The notes below the pieces were generated by a model that worked only from the letters and a program-made list of their open reading frames with translations, was not told the origin of the DNA and ran no database searches. This document shows positions 44,522-52,887 of a stretch of 64,000 nucleotides of DNA, in pieces. The stretch spans positions 7,777 to 71,776 of the forward strand of contig CAYRYU010000029.1 in assembly GCA_964428355.1 (NCBI GenBank). The letters run 5' to 3'. The position numbers were made by a program, and so were the translations under genes. The stretch's first letter is position 1; the number at the start of each line of letters is the position of its first letter. This stretch comes from CAYRYU01 sp964428355. Its GTDB lineage: Bacteria; Muiribacteriota; Ozemobacteria; Ozemobacterales; Ozemobacteraceae.

Positions 44522-46020
44522 GATCTGACTTCGGTGGAAGCACGCATCCCCGAACCGGCGGCGGCGAAGTGAACCGACACGAGCAGAACCGCCCCCGCGA
44601 GGTAACCCGGAACGAGCCCCCAACCCGCACCCAGAAGCGCAAGGGAAACCGCGGACGCGAAAACCGTTGCCAGGACCTGGAGACTCTGCGTCTTGGCGTG
44701 GTAGGTTGGAGGGATTCCGTATGCGACCGCGGCCATGACCGTGGTATCGGAATAGGGAATCAAAAGTCCGCCGGCGATCGCCCCGGAAATGACCGCCCCC
44801 GAAGCCAGGGGGAGAAGTCCTTCCCCGCCCTGGCTCATCGCCATCTGGAATGCGATCGGCATCGTGATCGCCATCGAACTCCAGCTGAACCCCGTGGCGA
44901 CGGTTATCAGGAAGGCGGCGGCGGCGAGGATCGGCCCGAGGAGAACGGGGCTGAGCCATCCGCCCAGAAGTCCGGTGACATAAGTTCCGGTTCCCAGCTC
45001 GGCGGAAACTTCCGAAAGACCCTTCGAAAAGATGATCACGAAAGCCGCGGAAGCCATATCCTTGGCCGCTTTCCTGAATGCCTTCCCCATCTCCCCCCAC
45101 CCAAGAGCGCCATTACGTCGGATGAGGCCGATGCCCACGACCAGGGCTGCTCCGATTCCGATCAGAAGCATGTCCACCGTCGGAACGTTTTCGAAGAGCC
45201 GCATCACGTTCATTTCCGGCCAGGGAATCGTTCTCAGGTTCCTGATACCGTAGAAGGTCATCCCGATGAGGGTGATGGAAAGGAAAACCGTGAAGGGAAC
45301 GACGAAATGCCTCACCTTGATTCCCGCAATCTGGGGTGCGGGTTGACTCTTGTCGGGCACCGAACCTAGATCGTCCAGCCGGGCTCCGATCCAGTTCCCC
45401 GTCCATGCTGAAATGAATGCGAGCAGGATTCCGAGGTATGTCAGGGCATGATATGGGAACGACTGGACGAAAAGCTGGGTCGCGGAATAGGGAAGTTTGA
45501 AACGCTCCGCCGCTCCGACCAGGAGGCTTCCCTCGAATGCCGACCAGGTCGAGACCATCATGAGGGAGACGACGACGGCGCATTGATCGGCAATATAAGC
45601 GGAAAGACCCGGAGAAATGCCATGGGAACGGCTGATGTTGCGCATCGAAGCCCCGGAGAGGAGGAGGTTGCTGTAATCGTCGAAGAATACTGCGATTCCG
45701 AGGAAGAACGTTCCCAGACGAGTCCGCCGGGCGGATGAGAGACGCTCCCGCACGAGGTCCGCGAGCTTGTGGAACGCCCCGGTTCCGGAGACGATTTCCA
45801 GCAGCCCCCCTGTCAGAACGATGAACAGGGCGATCTTCAGCCTTTCCGCGTCGGAGAAGCAAAGGAAAAGCGTCTTCCATACCGAACCAATGACCCCGGA
45901 AAGCGAACCCCAACCGAGGATGACCGCGCCCGCCGACATCCCCAGGAACACCCCCAGGGCAACCCTTTGGGTCAGGGCGGTGAAGATTATGATCACCAGT
46001 GCCGGAAGCAGGGAGACCAT
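44518..46020 (-). CDS. nhaC: NhaC-type Na+/H+ antiporter
   Basis: 500 residues with about 12 membrane helices. NhaC-family features: VFFDDYSNLLLSGASMRNIS near residue 110-130, IADQCAVVVSLMMVSTW, and ATGFSWSSMAITMPIAFQM plus GAIAGGLLIPYSDTTVMAA near the end. Exchanges Na+ for H+ across the inner membrane. It starts four bases after the decarboxylase stop and its own stop overlaps the cyclase ATG by four bases, so the three are one tightly coupled operon. Other organic-acid/Na+ exchangers share this fold, so the substrate is not certain. Confidence 0.88.
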   Translation of the reverse strand: MVSLLPALVIIIFTALTQRVALGVFLGMSAGAVILGWGSLSGVIGSVWKTLFLCFSDAERLKIALFIVLTGGLLEIVSGTGAFHKLADLVRERLSSARRTRLGTFFLGIAVFFDDYSNLLLSGASMRNISRSHGISPGLSAYIADQCAVVVSLMMVSTWSAFEGSLLVGAAERFKLPYSATQLFVQSFPYHALTYLGILLAFISAWTGNWIGARLDDLGSVPDKSQPAPQIAGIKVRHFVVPFTVFLSITLIGMTFYGIRNLRTIPWPEMNVMRLFENVPTVDMLLIGIGAALVVGIGLIRRNGALGWGEMGKAFRKAAKDMASAAFVIIFSKGLSEVSAELGTGTYVTGLLGGWLSPVLLGPILAAAAFLITVATGFSWSSMAITMPIAFQMAMSQGGEGLLPLASGAVISGAIAGGLLIPYSDTTVMAAVAYGIPPTYHAKTQSLQVLATVFASAVSLALLGAGWGLVPGYLAGAVLLVSVHFAAAGSGMRASTEVRS

Positions 46021-46024
46021 CGGT

Positions 46025-47947
46025 TCAGCCGATCCGGTCGCCGCGTCTGGACAGTCCTTCCTGTTCGGATTCCGTCATCACGTATATCAGGTTCTCCGAC
46101 AACCCGTGGATCTCGACGTGGTAATCCCGATAGGACTGCAAGGCGTCGACTATCTCCGAAGTGATCGTCTGCCCCGGTACGAGAAGAGGAATTCCCGGTG
46201 GATAGGGGACGATCATCCGTGTCGACACCCTTCCGGCGGCATCGCGAAGGGGAACCGCCTCACCGTCGCAGTAGAAAGCGCTCCGGGGGCGGAAAAGAAG
46301 GGGCGAGGTCGCCAACCGGAACTCGAGGGGCATTCCGTTCTTCGAGCCGGTCGTGTTTCCGCTCACCACCTCGATGTTCTCGAGAGCCAGGAACAGGCGG
46401 TTCAGTTTCGAGTGGGTCGCCCCGATCGTGATGAGGACCGTAATCGTATTGAACGTGGATTTCTCGATCTGGATGTTGTGTTTCGAAAGCAGGAGGTGCT
46501 CGACCTCCCGGCTGGTGAACCCCGAAGCGGAAACGTCGATGGTGAGCTTGGTCGGATCGAGCCGGACTCCATCCGCCGAGATTTCGGATGAGCCCAGGTC
46601 TTCGAGATCGAGGACCCGGAACTTGGTGAGCCCGTTGATCGCTGCCCTCAGCGACCTGGAGAGCTCGAGGGAGCGGGAAAGGAGGCTGTAACCTTCCATC
46701 GCCATCTGACGGCGCGCGCAATCCAGGGACGCGATCATGGGATACTGCGGGGAAGTCGATGAATGCATGTTGAAGTTCTCCATGAAAAAATCCCGGATCC
46801 GCTCGAAATCGGGATCGTTGACATGGATCATGGATGCCTGGCTGAACGCGCTCATGGTCTTGTGGGTCGACTGCGTCGAGTAGTCGGCTTCGGCTTCCAT
46901 CGCGCAGGGGAAGAATTCCGGATGAAACCGGGCGTATCCGAACCATGCCTCGTCGATGATGACCTTGATTCCCCGGCGATGGGCCTCCTTCACGATCGAG
47001 GCGATATCGTAGATCAACCCGTCGTAGGTGCAGTTGGTGAGGATCAGGGCTTTCACCTTCTTCCCGGCGGAAAGCGCTTCGTCCATTTTCGCGAAAATAC
47101 GCGCTTTCGGAACCGGCCCGAAGATCCCGAACCTGTCGTTGACCGATGGATCGAGGTAGACGGGTTCCGCTCCGGAAAGCACCACACCGTAGTGGACGGA
47201 CTTGTGGCAGTTCCTGTCGAGAAGTATGGCGTCTCCCGGCTTGAGGAGGGTCTGGATGATGATCTTGTTCGCGGTCGAGGTTCCATTCGTGCAGAAGAAG
47301 GTGTATCTGGAACTGAATGCGCGGGAGGCCAGCTCCTGGGCCTCTTTGATCACCCCGGTGGGATGAAGGAGGGAGTCGAGCATCGGAACGGAAACCGACA
47401 CGTCCGATCGGAACAGGTTCGGACCGAAGAAATCGAAGTAATCCTTCACCCAGACGGAATCCTTGACCGAGTAACCCGAGGCATGGCCCGGAGTGTGCCA
47501 GGAATCCTTGGATTTCTGGGCGTATTCGACCAGCTTCTCGAAGAACGGGGCGCGGTTCTTGCTGCTGATGACCTCGGTCTTGATCTTCCGGAAGATGTCG
47601 TCGTAATCGTGGTCGCCCTTGAAGAAATAACCGTTGAGCATCCCCCCGCTCGTGAATCTGCGGGCATCTTTTTCGGCCGTGAAAAGGAAGAGGTTGACCT
47701 CATAGCGGATCTTGAGGAACTCCCGGAACATCTCGGGGCCTTTCCGGGTGGTGTCTTTGGCTTTCCGGCTCTCGGGGACTTCCCATTCGGTGAGGATGAC
47801 GTGGATTCGGCCGTCCTCGCGAAGCAGGTTGGTCGCCTGCTCGAAGGTGGAGGCGCCGATCACGTTCAGCCCCCGGTGGTTCAACTCGCGCGTTTCGTTC
47901 TCGAGATCAGTCTTGTTCGGATCGAGAATGAGCACCTTGTACTTCAT
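46025..47947 (-). CDS. Orn/Lys/Arg-type PLP decarboxylase
   Basis: 640 residues. Residues 1-130 form a receiver-like (wing) domain (KVLILDPNKTDLENETRELNHRG), as in AdiA, LdcI and SpeF. The PLP core follows: HTPGHASGYS (151-160), TNGTSTANKI (220-229), His 249 in RNCHKS, Asp 332 in IIDEAWFGY and the PLP Lys 363 in STHKTMSAF. The C-terminal domain (VPYPPGIPLLVPG) completes the family. It removes CO2 from arginine, lysine or ornithine and uses up a proton; which amino acid is not clear. AGGTGAT lies about 5 bases upstream of the ATG. First gene of the decarboxylase-antiporter-cyclase operon, which suggests a pH or CO2 theme. Confidence 0.9.
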   Translation of the reverse strand: MKYKVLILDPNKTDLENETRELNHRGLNVIGASTFEQATNLLREDGRIHVILTEWEVPESRKAKDTTRKGPEMFREFLKIRYEVNLFLFTAEKDARRFTSGGMLNGYFFKGDHDYDDIFRKIKTEVISSKNRAPFFEKLVEYAQKSKDSWHTPGHASGYSVKDSVWVKDYFDFFGPNLFRSDVSVSVPMLDSLLHPTGVIKEAQELASRAFSSRYTFFCTNGTSTANKIIIQTLLKPGDAILLDRNCHKSVHYGVVLSGAEPVYLDPSVNDRFGIFGPVPKARIFAKMDEALSAGKKVKALILTNCTYDGLIYDIASIVKEAHRRGIKVIIDEAWFGYARFHPEFFPCAMEAEADYSTQSTHKTMSAFSQASMIHVNDPDFERIRDFFMENFNMHSSTSPQYPMIASLDCARRQMAMEGYSLLSRSLELSRSLRAAINGLTKFRVLDLEDLGSSEISADGVRLDPTKLTIDVSASGFTSREVEHLLLSKHNIQIEKSTFNTITVLITIGATHSKLNRLFLALENIEVVSGNTTGSKNGMPLEFRLATSPLLFRPRSAFYCDGEAVPLRDAAGRVSTRMIVPYPPGIPLLVPGQTITSEIVDALQSYRDYHVEIHGLSENLIYVMTESEQEGLSRRGDRIG

Positions 47948-48052
47948 CGGATCACCTCGAAAGTCTTTCTGGGAAAACGGCCGCCGGGAGAAAGCCTGCT
48001 CCCCGGCCCTGACAGGCCACGAATCTCCCGGTCGCGTGCCTGATCAAGGGGG

Positions 48053-51000
48053 TCAGTTTCGTGTGTCCAGGAACCAGCCTCGGGCGGGATTCGTCAGGTT
48101 GTAGATCCGCATCGAAACCTTGCCCCCGCTGGTGACACGCTTCAGGAAAATGCACCCCCGGGCTGGAATGTCAGGATACAGGACTGCGTCAGGCACCGTC
48201 GTGATCGGAATCCCGGGCATCGTAGTCGCTCCGAAGGTGCCGCCCAGATCGAGGCCTTTGAACCCGTAATCGCCCTCGACCGTTGAGGCGTGCCGATTCA
48301 GGAGCATCCCCAGGAAAAACCTTCCCAGGGTGTTTTCGAAACTCTCCCCCGTAAGCGTGGCAACGCTCTCGATCCCGGTTTTTGCCGATCGGCAAAGCGC
48401 GCGGGTGGCCTCCCGGGAGGTGGTCCGGTATCTTCCGTTTTCGGCGAGAAACCGAACGAAAAGGTAGGACAGCATGGAATTCCCCGAATGGTTCCAGTTC
48501 GTCAGGGAGAGCTTCGAAAGATTGTTCTCCATGGTAAGCAGCCCCTGGGCGGACCGCTGGTTCCCTTCGTCGAGGCCGAATCCGCACAGTGTTTCCGCGT
48601 AGGCGGCCATTCCCTCGTCCAGCCACGTTTCCTCGGTTCCCGCCCCGGCGATCCTTTTCTGCCAGAAGACCGCCATGTGGGCGAACTGATGGGCGAGCGA
48701 GGAATAGGTATACATCGGCTCGGAAACCGTGTACCTGATGTAGAGCATCTTCCGGGCGTTGCTTTCCCTCAGCTGCGGATCGTTGGGGTTGTTCCCCGAC
48801 AGGTCGGCTGCGGAAAAAACCCCTTCCACCCCCTCGGAAAGCGAGTTCGTGAGAAGGAGGGTCATTCGGCTGCTCCCGTCGGCACCAACCGGGGGTTCGC
48901 TACCATAAGCGTCGCGAAGGATCGGAAGAATCACGTCCTCGAGTCTTCTTCGGAACTCCCCCACGATCGAATAATCGGGAGTCCCGATCGCGGTGTCGAC
49001 GAAAACCGCCGATGAGCCTGTCAAGCCGACGCAGACAGCCTGGATCTTGTTGGCGGGGAAATCCGTGGTGGTGGCTATCTTCCCGTAGGATGGGATGTAG
49101 AAGGTCTTCACAGCCCCAAGGGTGTAGGCGTCTGCAGCGGCAGCAAGGATCGCGGGTTCGATGCTGGTTCCCGCGTTCGCCTGCGGCTCCCTTGAGAATC
49201 TGGCGTTGATTGAACGAAACGCGGCTTCGGGGGTCTTCGCGAAACCCTCGAGGCCTGCTCCATCAGCTGAGATTCTTGGGGTTACAACGGCGGAACTGGT
49301 CGCTGCGCCCGCAACGACGATTCCCTGGAGGACGCTCGCGGGAGCCATGTTCTCTAGGGAAACCCCGATGTCGCCCCCTACCCCTCCGTCGATCCCGAAA
49401 CCCGCCGAATGGAAACCTGAGGGAAGTGGAATCTCGGTCTTCACCGAAAACTTCACGCGGGTTCCTGCATCCAGGATGTTTCCCGTCAGGTCGCGGCATG
49501 TTCCGCCCGCATTTGTCACGATCTGGAAATGACCGAGGTTCCACGGATTCTCGGGCGTGAAGGCAACCACGCAGGGGGTTTTCCACGTAATGGTTTTGAT
49601 GAAATCGGGGTTGAAGACGAAGTTGTTCTCGACCGAAATCTGGTCCATGGGCTCGCTGAAGGTGACCTCGATCTGGGCGCTCTGGTCGATTCCGGTGGAA
49701 TCATTTGCCGGGACTATCCCGACAACCTTGGGCGGAACCGAATCCACTCCGGAAACCGTCGAGAAGGTATAGACCGGGGATGTCGATTCGATGCCCCATT
49801 CGTCGCGCGCCACGATCTTCCACCAGTAGAACTGACCCTGGGTCAACTGCGTGAGGATGCTGAAATAGGGGGTTTTCAACCCCGACCCGACGAGATCGAC
49901 GGGTGGAGAGGCTGCGGAGAAATACACGTCGTACACGACCGCGTCGCCGTCCGGATCGCCACCGGTCCAGGAAAGGACGGGTTGCAGGGCGATCGAGGTC
50001 TGGTTGTTGACCGGAGAAACCGCTTGAGGAACAGTGGGCGGATTGTTGGCGTTCTTCCCGGTGGTGAAGGTGAAGATTGCGGGATTTTCGTTGGTCCGGC
50101 CGTCGGGATCGCGTGCCACCACCTGCCAGGTGTATTCGGTGAAAGGTCGCAGATCGCTGGAAAGCTGAAAGGTCGCGCTGGAGAGGTTTTCCGCGATCTT
50201 CTGGAGTGCCCCGGTCTTGCCGAAGTAGAGGTCGAAGTACAACCGGTCCCCGTCGGGATCCTCGTCGACCCACCATAGGAGAGGTTTCAGGGCCACCCCC
50301 GTCGCCCCGTGGGTCGGGTTGGCCGCCCGCGGAGAGTTGGGCGGGCGGTTCACCACTGAATAGGTCGTGAACTGCCATGTCGGACCGCTCGCGATTCCCC
50401 CCGAAGGGTCGATCGAGAGGACCCGCCAGAAGTAGCGGGTGCCGACCTGGAGGCCGGTCATCTCGGAGCTGGTTTTCGTCGTCGCGGTCGCGAGAGTGAG
50501 GGCCGATGCGTCCGTTCCGAAGTAGAGCTGGTATGTGAGATTCACCGTTCCGTTGGGGCTTCCCCCCTTCCAGGTCAGGAGGATCGAGGTTAGCTGGTCC
50601 GTGCCCAGGTCGGGAGGATTGGGGTTGTACGGCGTGTAGGGGGCATGAGAGGATCCATCCCCCGTGGTGAACTGCCAGATCGGGCTCTCCTCGTTCTCGG
50701 CTCCGGCGGTGTCACGGACCACGATCTTCCAGAGGTAGGTGGAGAAGGAGGCGAGGGATGTCGCCCGGTAATAGGGGGTGTCGAGATTGGATGCGACGAG
50801 CTTCATCTGGCCGGCGGCAGGCCCCAACCAGACGTCGTATTTCAGCGCGTTCCCGTCGGAATCGGTTGCCAGCCAGGAGAGGGTGACCTCGAGGGTGACA
50901 TTTCCCGCGGTATTGGCCGGAAATGGGGAGTAAGGGGCATTTGGACGGTGGTTGTTCGGATCTACGGGGCCGGTCCCTCCCTGGATGACTCCTATCTTCA

Positions 51001-52003
51001 TCGTGCTGCGACCCGAACCGCCCTTCCCGTCGGTGGCAACCGCCTCGATGGTGAATGTCCCTACCGTTCCCGAGGCCGTGACTACGTTTGAGGAGCCTTT
51101 TGCGGCAGCAAGGCTCAATCCAGGCGAAGCGGTCCAGGTCACGGTAACGGGATCTCCGTCACCGTCGAAAGCCGAAGTCTGGAGGTTTCCACTGGCAAAG
51201 GTGTAGAGGGTCTTGAAATCCTTGTAGATCTCCACGACCGGGGACTGGTTGCGCTGAACCGCTGTCAGGGGGACGAGCCCCACCTCGAGGAGATCCTGGC
51301 GGTCGTCCTGGAAGTTCAGGAGCATGTTCGACTCGTAATAGCCGGTTGCCTGAACCCGGACCGGCCAGGCTCCGGCGGGAACAGGCCCCAAAGTGATGGG
51401 ATCGGAGCTCAAGGTTGTATAGGTATGGCCCCAAAGAACGAGTGCGGCGCCGATAACGACGTCACCGGAAGGGACCTGACGGACCAGCATATTGAGGCTC
51501 TTGGTTGCTGTCACAAGCTGCATGGGATCAGTGATCTTGATGGTTCCGTACTGCCCCGTAATTGAAACGATAGTGGACCTTTGCTTGTACGAGATCGTCC
51601 CGTTGTTCAGCTCGGCAATGACGCGGTAGGAGCCCACGGGAACGTTTTTGATAGTGAAGTTACCCCCGGAATCGGTAAACGCGGAATAGGCGGGAAGCTC
51701 CTCGACGAAAACGTATGCCCCGCTTGCCCCGGTTGATGAAAGGATTCCGGGAAGGATGCTCGAGGCCCCGATCGCGGGGTAAAGAACCTGCCCGGAAATA
51801 TTGCTGGTGTAGACGATCGTTTGGGGCTTGATCCAGTCGTCGATCCCCCCGCCGTTGGAGCCGCAGCCCGAAGAAAAAATGGCCAGGCATGCGACCAGAA
51901 GCATCGGCAAAAGACTCCCCGGAAAAATCCGGGCCGAACCTCGGGGAAACCCGCCCGGGCATCGGGGGCGGGATTGGGTTTCGTATGGCAATTCCCGTTC
52001 CAT
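48053..52003 (-). CDS. Giant lipoprotein with Fn3-like repeats and M30-like peptidase end lacking the catalytic Glu
   Basis: 1316 residues from ATG 52003; ATG 51904, with GGGGAG about 11 bases upstream, is an alternative. A lipobox is seen (AIFSSGC, Cys at 47), so it is an outer-surface or periplasmic lipoprotein. A carboxypeptidase-regulatory-like domain (60-140), a PKD/cadherin-like domain (265-345) and five or so Fn3-like repeats with SxDxxGxxNExxPxxxFTTG follow, then an Ig-like SEPMD domain (near 800). The end resembles hyicolysin-type M30 metallopeptidases: H1105-Q-x-x-H1109 (LAHQFAHM) and Glu 1130 in WLDEGMAAYAE, but the catalytic Glu of HExxH is Gln, so it is probably inactive. Confidence 0.85.
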   Translation of the reverse strand: MERELPYETQSRPRCPGGFPRGSARIFPGSLLPMLLVACLAIFSSGCGSNGGGIDDWIKPQTIVYTSNISGQVLYPAIGASSILPGILSSTGASGAYVFVEELPAYSAFTDSGGNFTIKNVPVGSYRVIAELNNGTISYKQRSTIVSITGQYGTIKITDPMQLVTATKSLNMLVRQVPSGDVVIGAALVLWGHTYTTLSSDPITLGPVPAGAWPVRVQATGYYESNMLLNFQDDRQDLLEVGLVPLTAVQRNQSPVVEIYKDFKTLYTFASGNLQTSAFDGDGDPVTVTWTASPGLSLAAAKGSSNVVTASGTVGTFTIEAVATDGKGGSGRSTMKIGVIQGGTGPVDPNNHRPNAPYSPFPANTAGNVTLEVTLSWLATDSDGNALKYDVWLGPAAGQMKLVASNLDTPYYRATSLASFSTYLWKIVVRDTAGAENEESPIWQFTTGDGSSHAPYTPYNPNPPDLGTDQLTSILLTWKGGSPNGTVNLTYQLYFGTDASALTLATATTKTSSEMTGLQVGTRYFWRVLSIDPSGGIASGPTWQFTTYSVVNRPPNSPRAANPTHGATGVALKPLLWWVDEDPDGDRLYFDLYFGKTGALQKIAENLSSATFQLSSDLRPFTEYTWQVVARDPDGRTNENPAIFTFTTGKNANNPPTVPQAVSPVNNQTSIALQPVLSWTGGDPDGDAVVYDVYFSAASPPVDLVGSGLKTPYFSILTQLTQGQFYWWKIVARDEWGIESTSPVYTFSTVSGVDSVPPKVVGIVPANDSTGIDQSAQIEVTFSEPMDQISVENNFVFNPDFIKTITWKTPCVVAFTPENPWNLGHFQIVTNAGGTCRDLTGNILDAGTRVKFSVKTEIPLPSGFHSAGFGIDGGVGGDIGVSLENMAPASVLQGIVVAGAATSSAVVTPRISADGAGLEGFAKTPEAAFRSINARFSREPQANAGTSIEPAILAAAADAYTLGAVKTFYIPSYGKIATTTDFPANKIQAVCVGLTGSSAVFVDTAIGTPDYSIVGEFRRRLEDVILPILRDAYGSEPPVGADGSSRMTLLLTNSLSEGVEGVFSAADLSGNNPNDPQLRESNARKMLYIRYTVSEPMYTYSSLAHQFAHMAVFWQKRIAGAGTEETWLDEGMAAYAETLCGFGLDEGNQRSAQGLLTMENNLSKLSLTNWNHSGNSMLSYLFVRFLAENGRYRTTSREATRALCRSAKTGIESVATLTGESFENTLGRFFLGMLLNRHASTVEGDYGFKGLDLGGTFGATTMPGIPITTVPDAVLYPDIPARGCIFLKRVTSGGKVSMRIYNLTNPARGWFLDTRN

Positions 52004-52006
52004 GCT

Positions 52007-52034
52007 ATGATAATTCTTTAATGTTTACCATCAA
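52007..52034 (-). promoter_or_regulatory. Candidate sigma-70-type promoter of the lipoprotein gene
   Basis: On the minus strand TTGATG (52034-52029), a 16-base spacer and TATCAT (52012-52007). It would start the transcript near 52000, close to the first lipoprotein ATG, which would favour the ATG at 51904. Weak evidence from sequence only. Confidence 0.3.
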
Positions 52035-52887
52035 AGGGGCCCACGTGCAACCGGAAACCCCTCTTTTTTCCGTATCCGGCGGACAGGAAAACCCCGGAAG
52101 ACTGAAGGTTCCCGGCAGGACACCCCCATTCCTGATGGCCCACCGGGGAAGCCGGGGGGGGAATCTCCCCGAGAACACCCTTCCGGCATTTCTGGAAGCG
52201 CTATCGGCGGGCGCAGACATGCTCGAAACCGACCTGAGGCTTTCCTCAGATGGTGAATTCATGTGTATCCACGACTCCACCCTTGACCGGACGACCGATG
52301 GAAAGGGCCCCGTGAAGAACATGACCGCCGCTGATTTGGGGAAGATCAGCGCGGGAAAGGGTTTCCCAGGTTACGACGCTGTCCGGATCCCGACCCTTTC
52401 GGATCTCGCAAAGATCCTTCCCAACGATGCCGCACTGGGAATCGAGCTGAAAAGTCCCGATTTCCGCGACATCGCCACCTGCCGGAGGTTGGTTGCCCTC
52501 TTGCGCAGGCATCGGATCGAAGACCGGACCTTCTTCATCTCGTTCTCGCACCCGAGTCTGCGGGCTGCCGAAAAAGCGGCGCCGGCAATTCCCAGGGGAT
52601 TGATCAGCTTCTTCCGGCCCTGGCCACGGCTTGGAATGCATCTTTCCGGCCCGTTCTGGCCGATCCTCTTCCTCAATCCCCTGTTCGTGATTGCCGCTCA
52701 CGCCCGGAGAATGCTTGTCTGCCCCCTCGACCCCGGCCCTGATTCGAGGCTCGGTTACTACCTGAAGCTTGGTTGTGATGCGATCATGACCGACAACCCC
52801 CGTCAAACGATCGCGGCGCTTTCCCGCCGGGGAGTTTCCAAATCATCCAGGGCGCTTGGAAAACCGGGCGGAGCAACTGGAAGTTAA
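52021..52887 (+). CDS. Glycerophosphodiester phosphodiesterase
   Basis: 288 residues from ATG 52021; GTG 52045, with AAAGGGG 5 bases upstream, is an equally good or better start. The GDPD signature is complete: His 41 in MAHRGSRGGNLPENT, Glu 69 and Asp 71 in METDLRLSSDGEF-like MLETDLRLSSDG, and His 84 in CIHDSTLDRTTDG. A later IELKSP and GCDAIMTDNP close the TIM barrel. Hydrolyses glycerophosphodiesters to glycerol-3-phosphate and an alcohol. No signal peptide, so it is cytoplasmic or membrane-bound through the hydrophobic stretch near 225-245. Divergent from the lipoprotein gene; its end overlaps the convergent amidase gene by four bases. Confidence 0.9.
   Translation: MFTIKGAHVQPETPLFSVSGGQENPGRLKVPGRTPPFLMAHRGSRGGNLPENTLPAFLEALSAGADMLETDLRLSSDGEFMCIHDSTLDRTTDGKGPVKNMTAADLGKISAGKGFPGYDAVRIPTLSDLAKILPNDAALGIELKSPDFRDIATCRRLVALLRRHRIEDRTFFISFSHPSLRAAEKAAPAIPRGLISFFRPWPRLGMHLSGPFWPILFLNPLFVIAAHARRMLVCPLDPGPDSRLGYYLKLGCDAIMTDNPRQTIAALSRRGVSKSSRALGKPGGATGS

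Noticed and set aside
46025..46420. Functional response-regulator receiver at the decarboxylase N-terminus
   Set aside because: The fold is the wing domain common to this enzyme family and the phospho-acceptor Asp position is not conserved.
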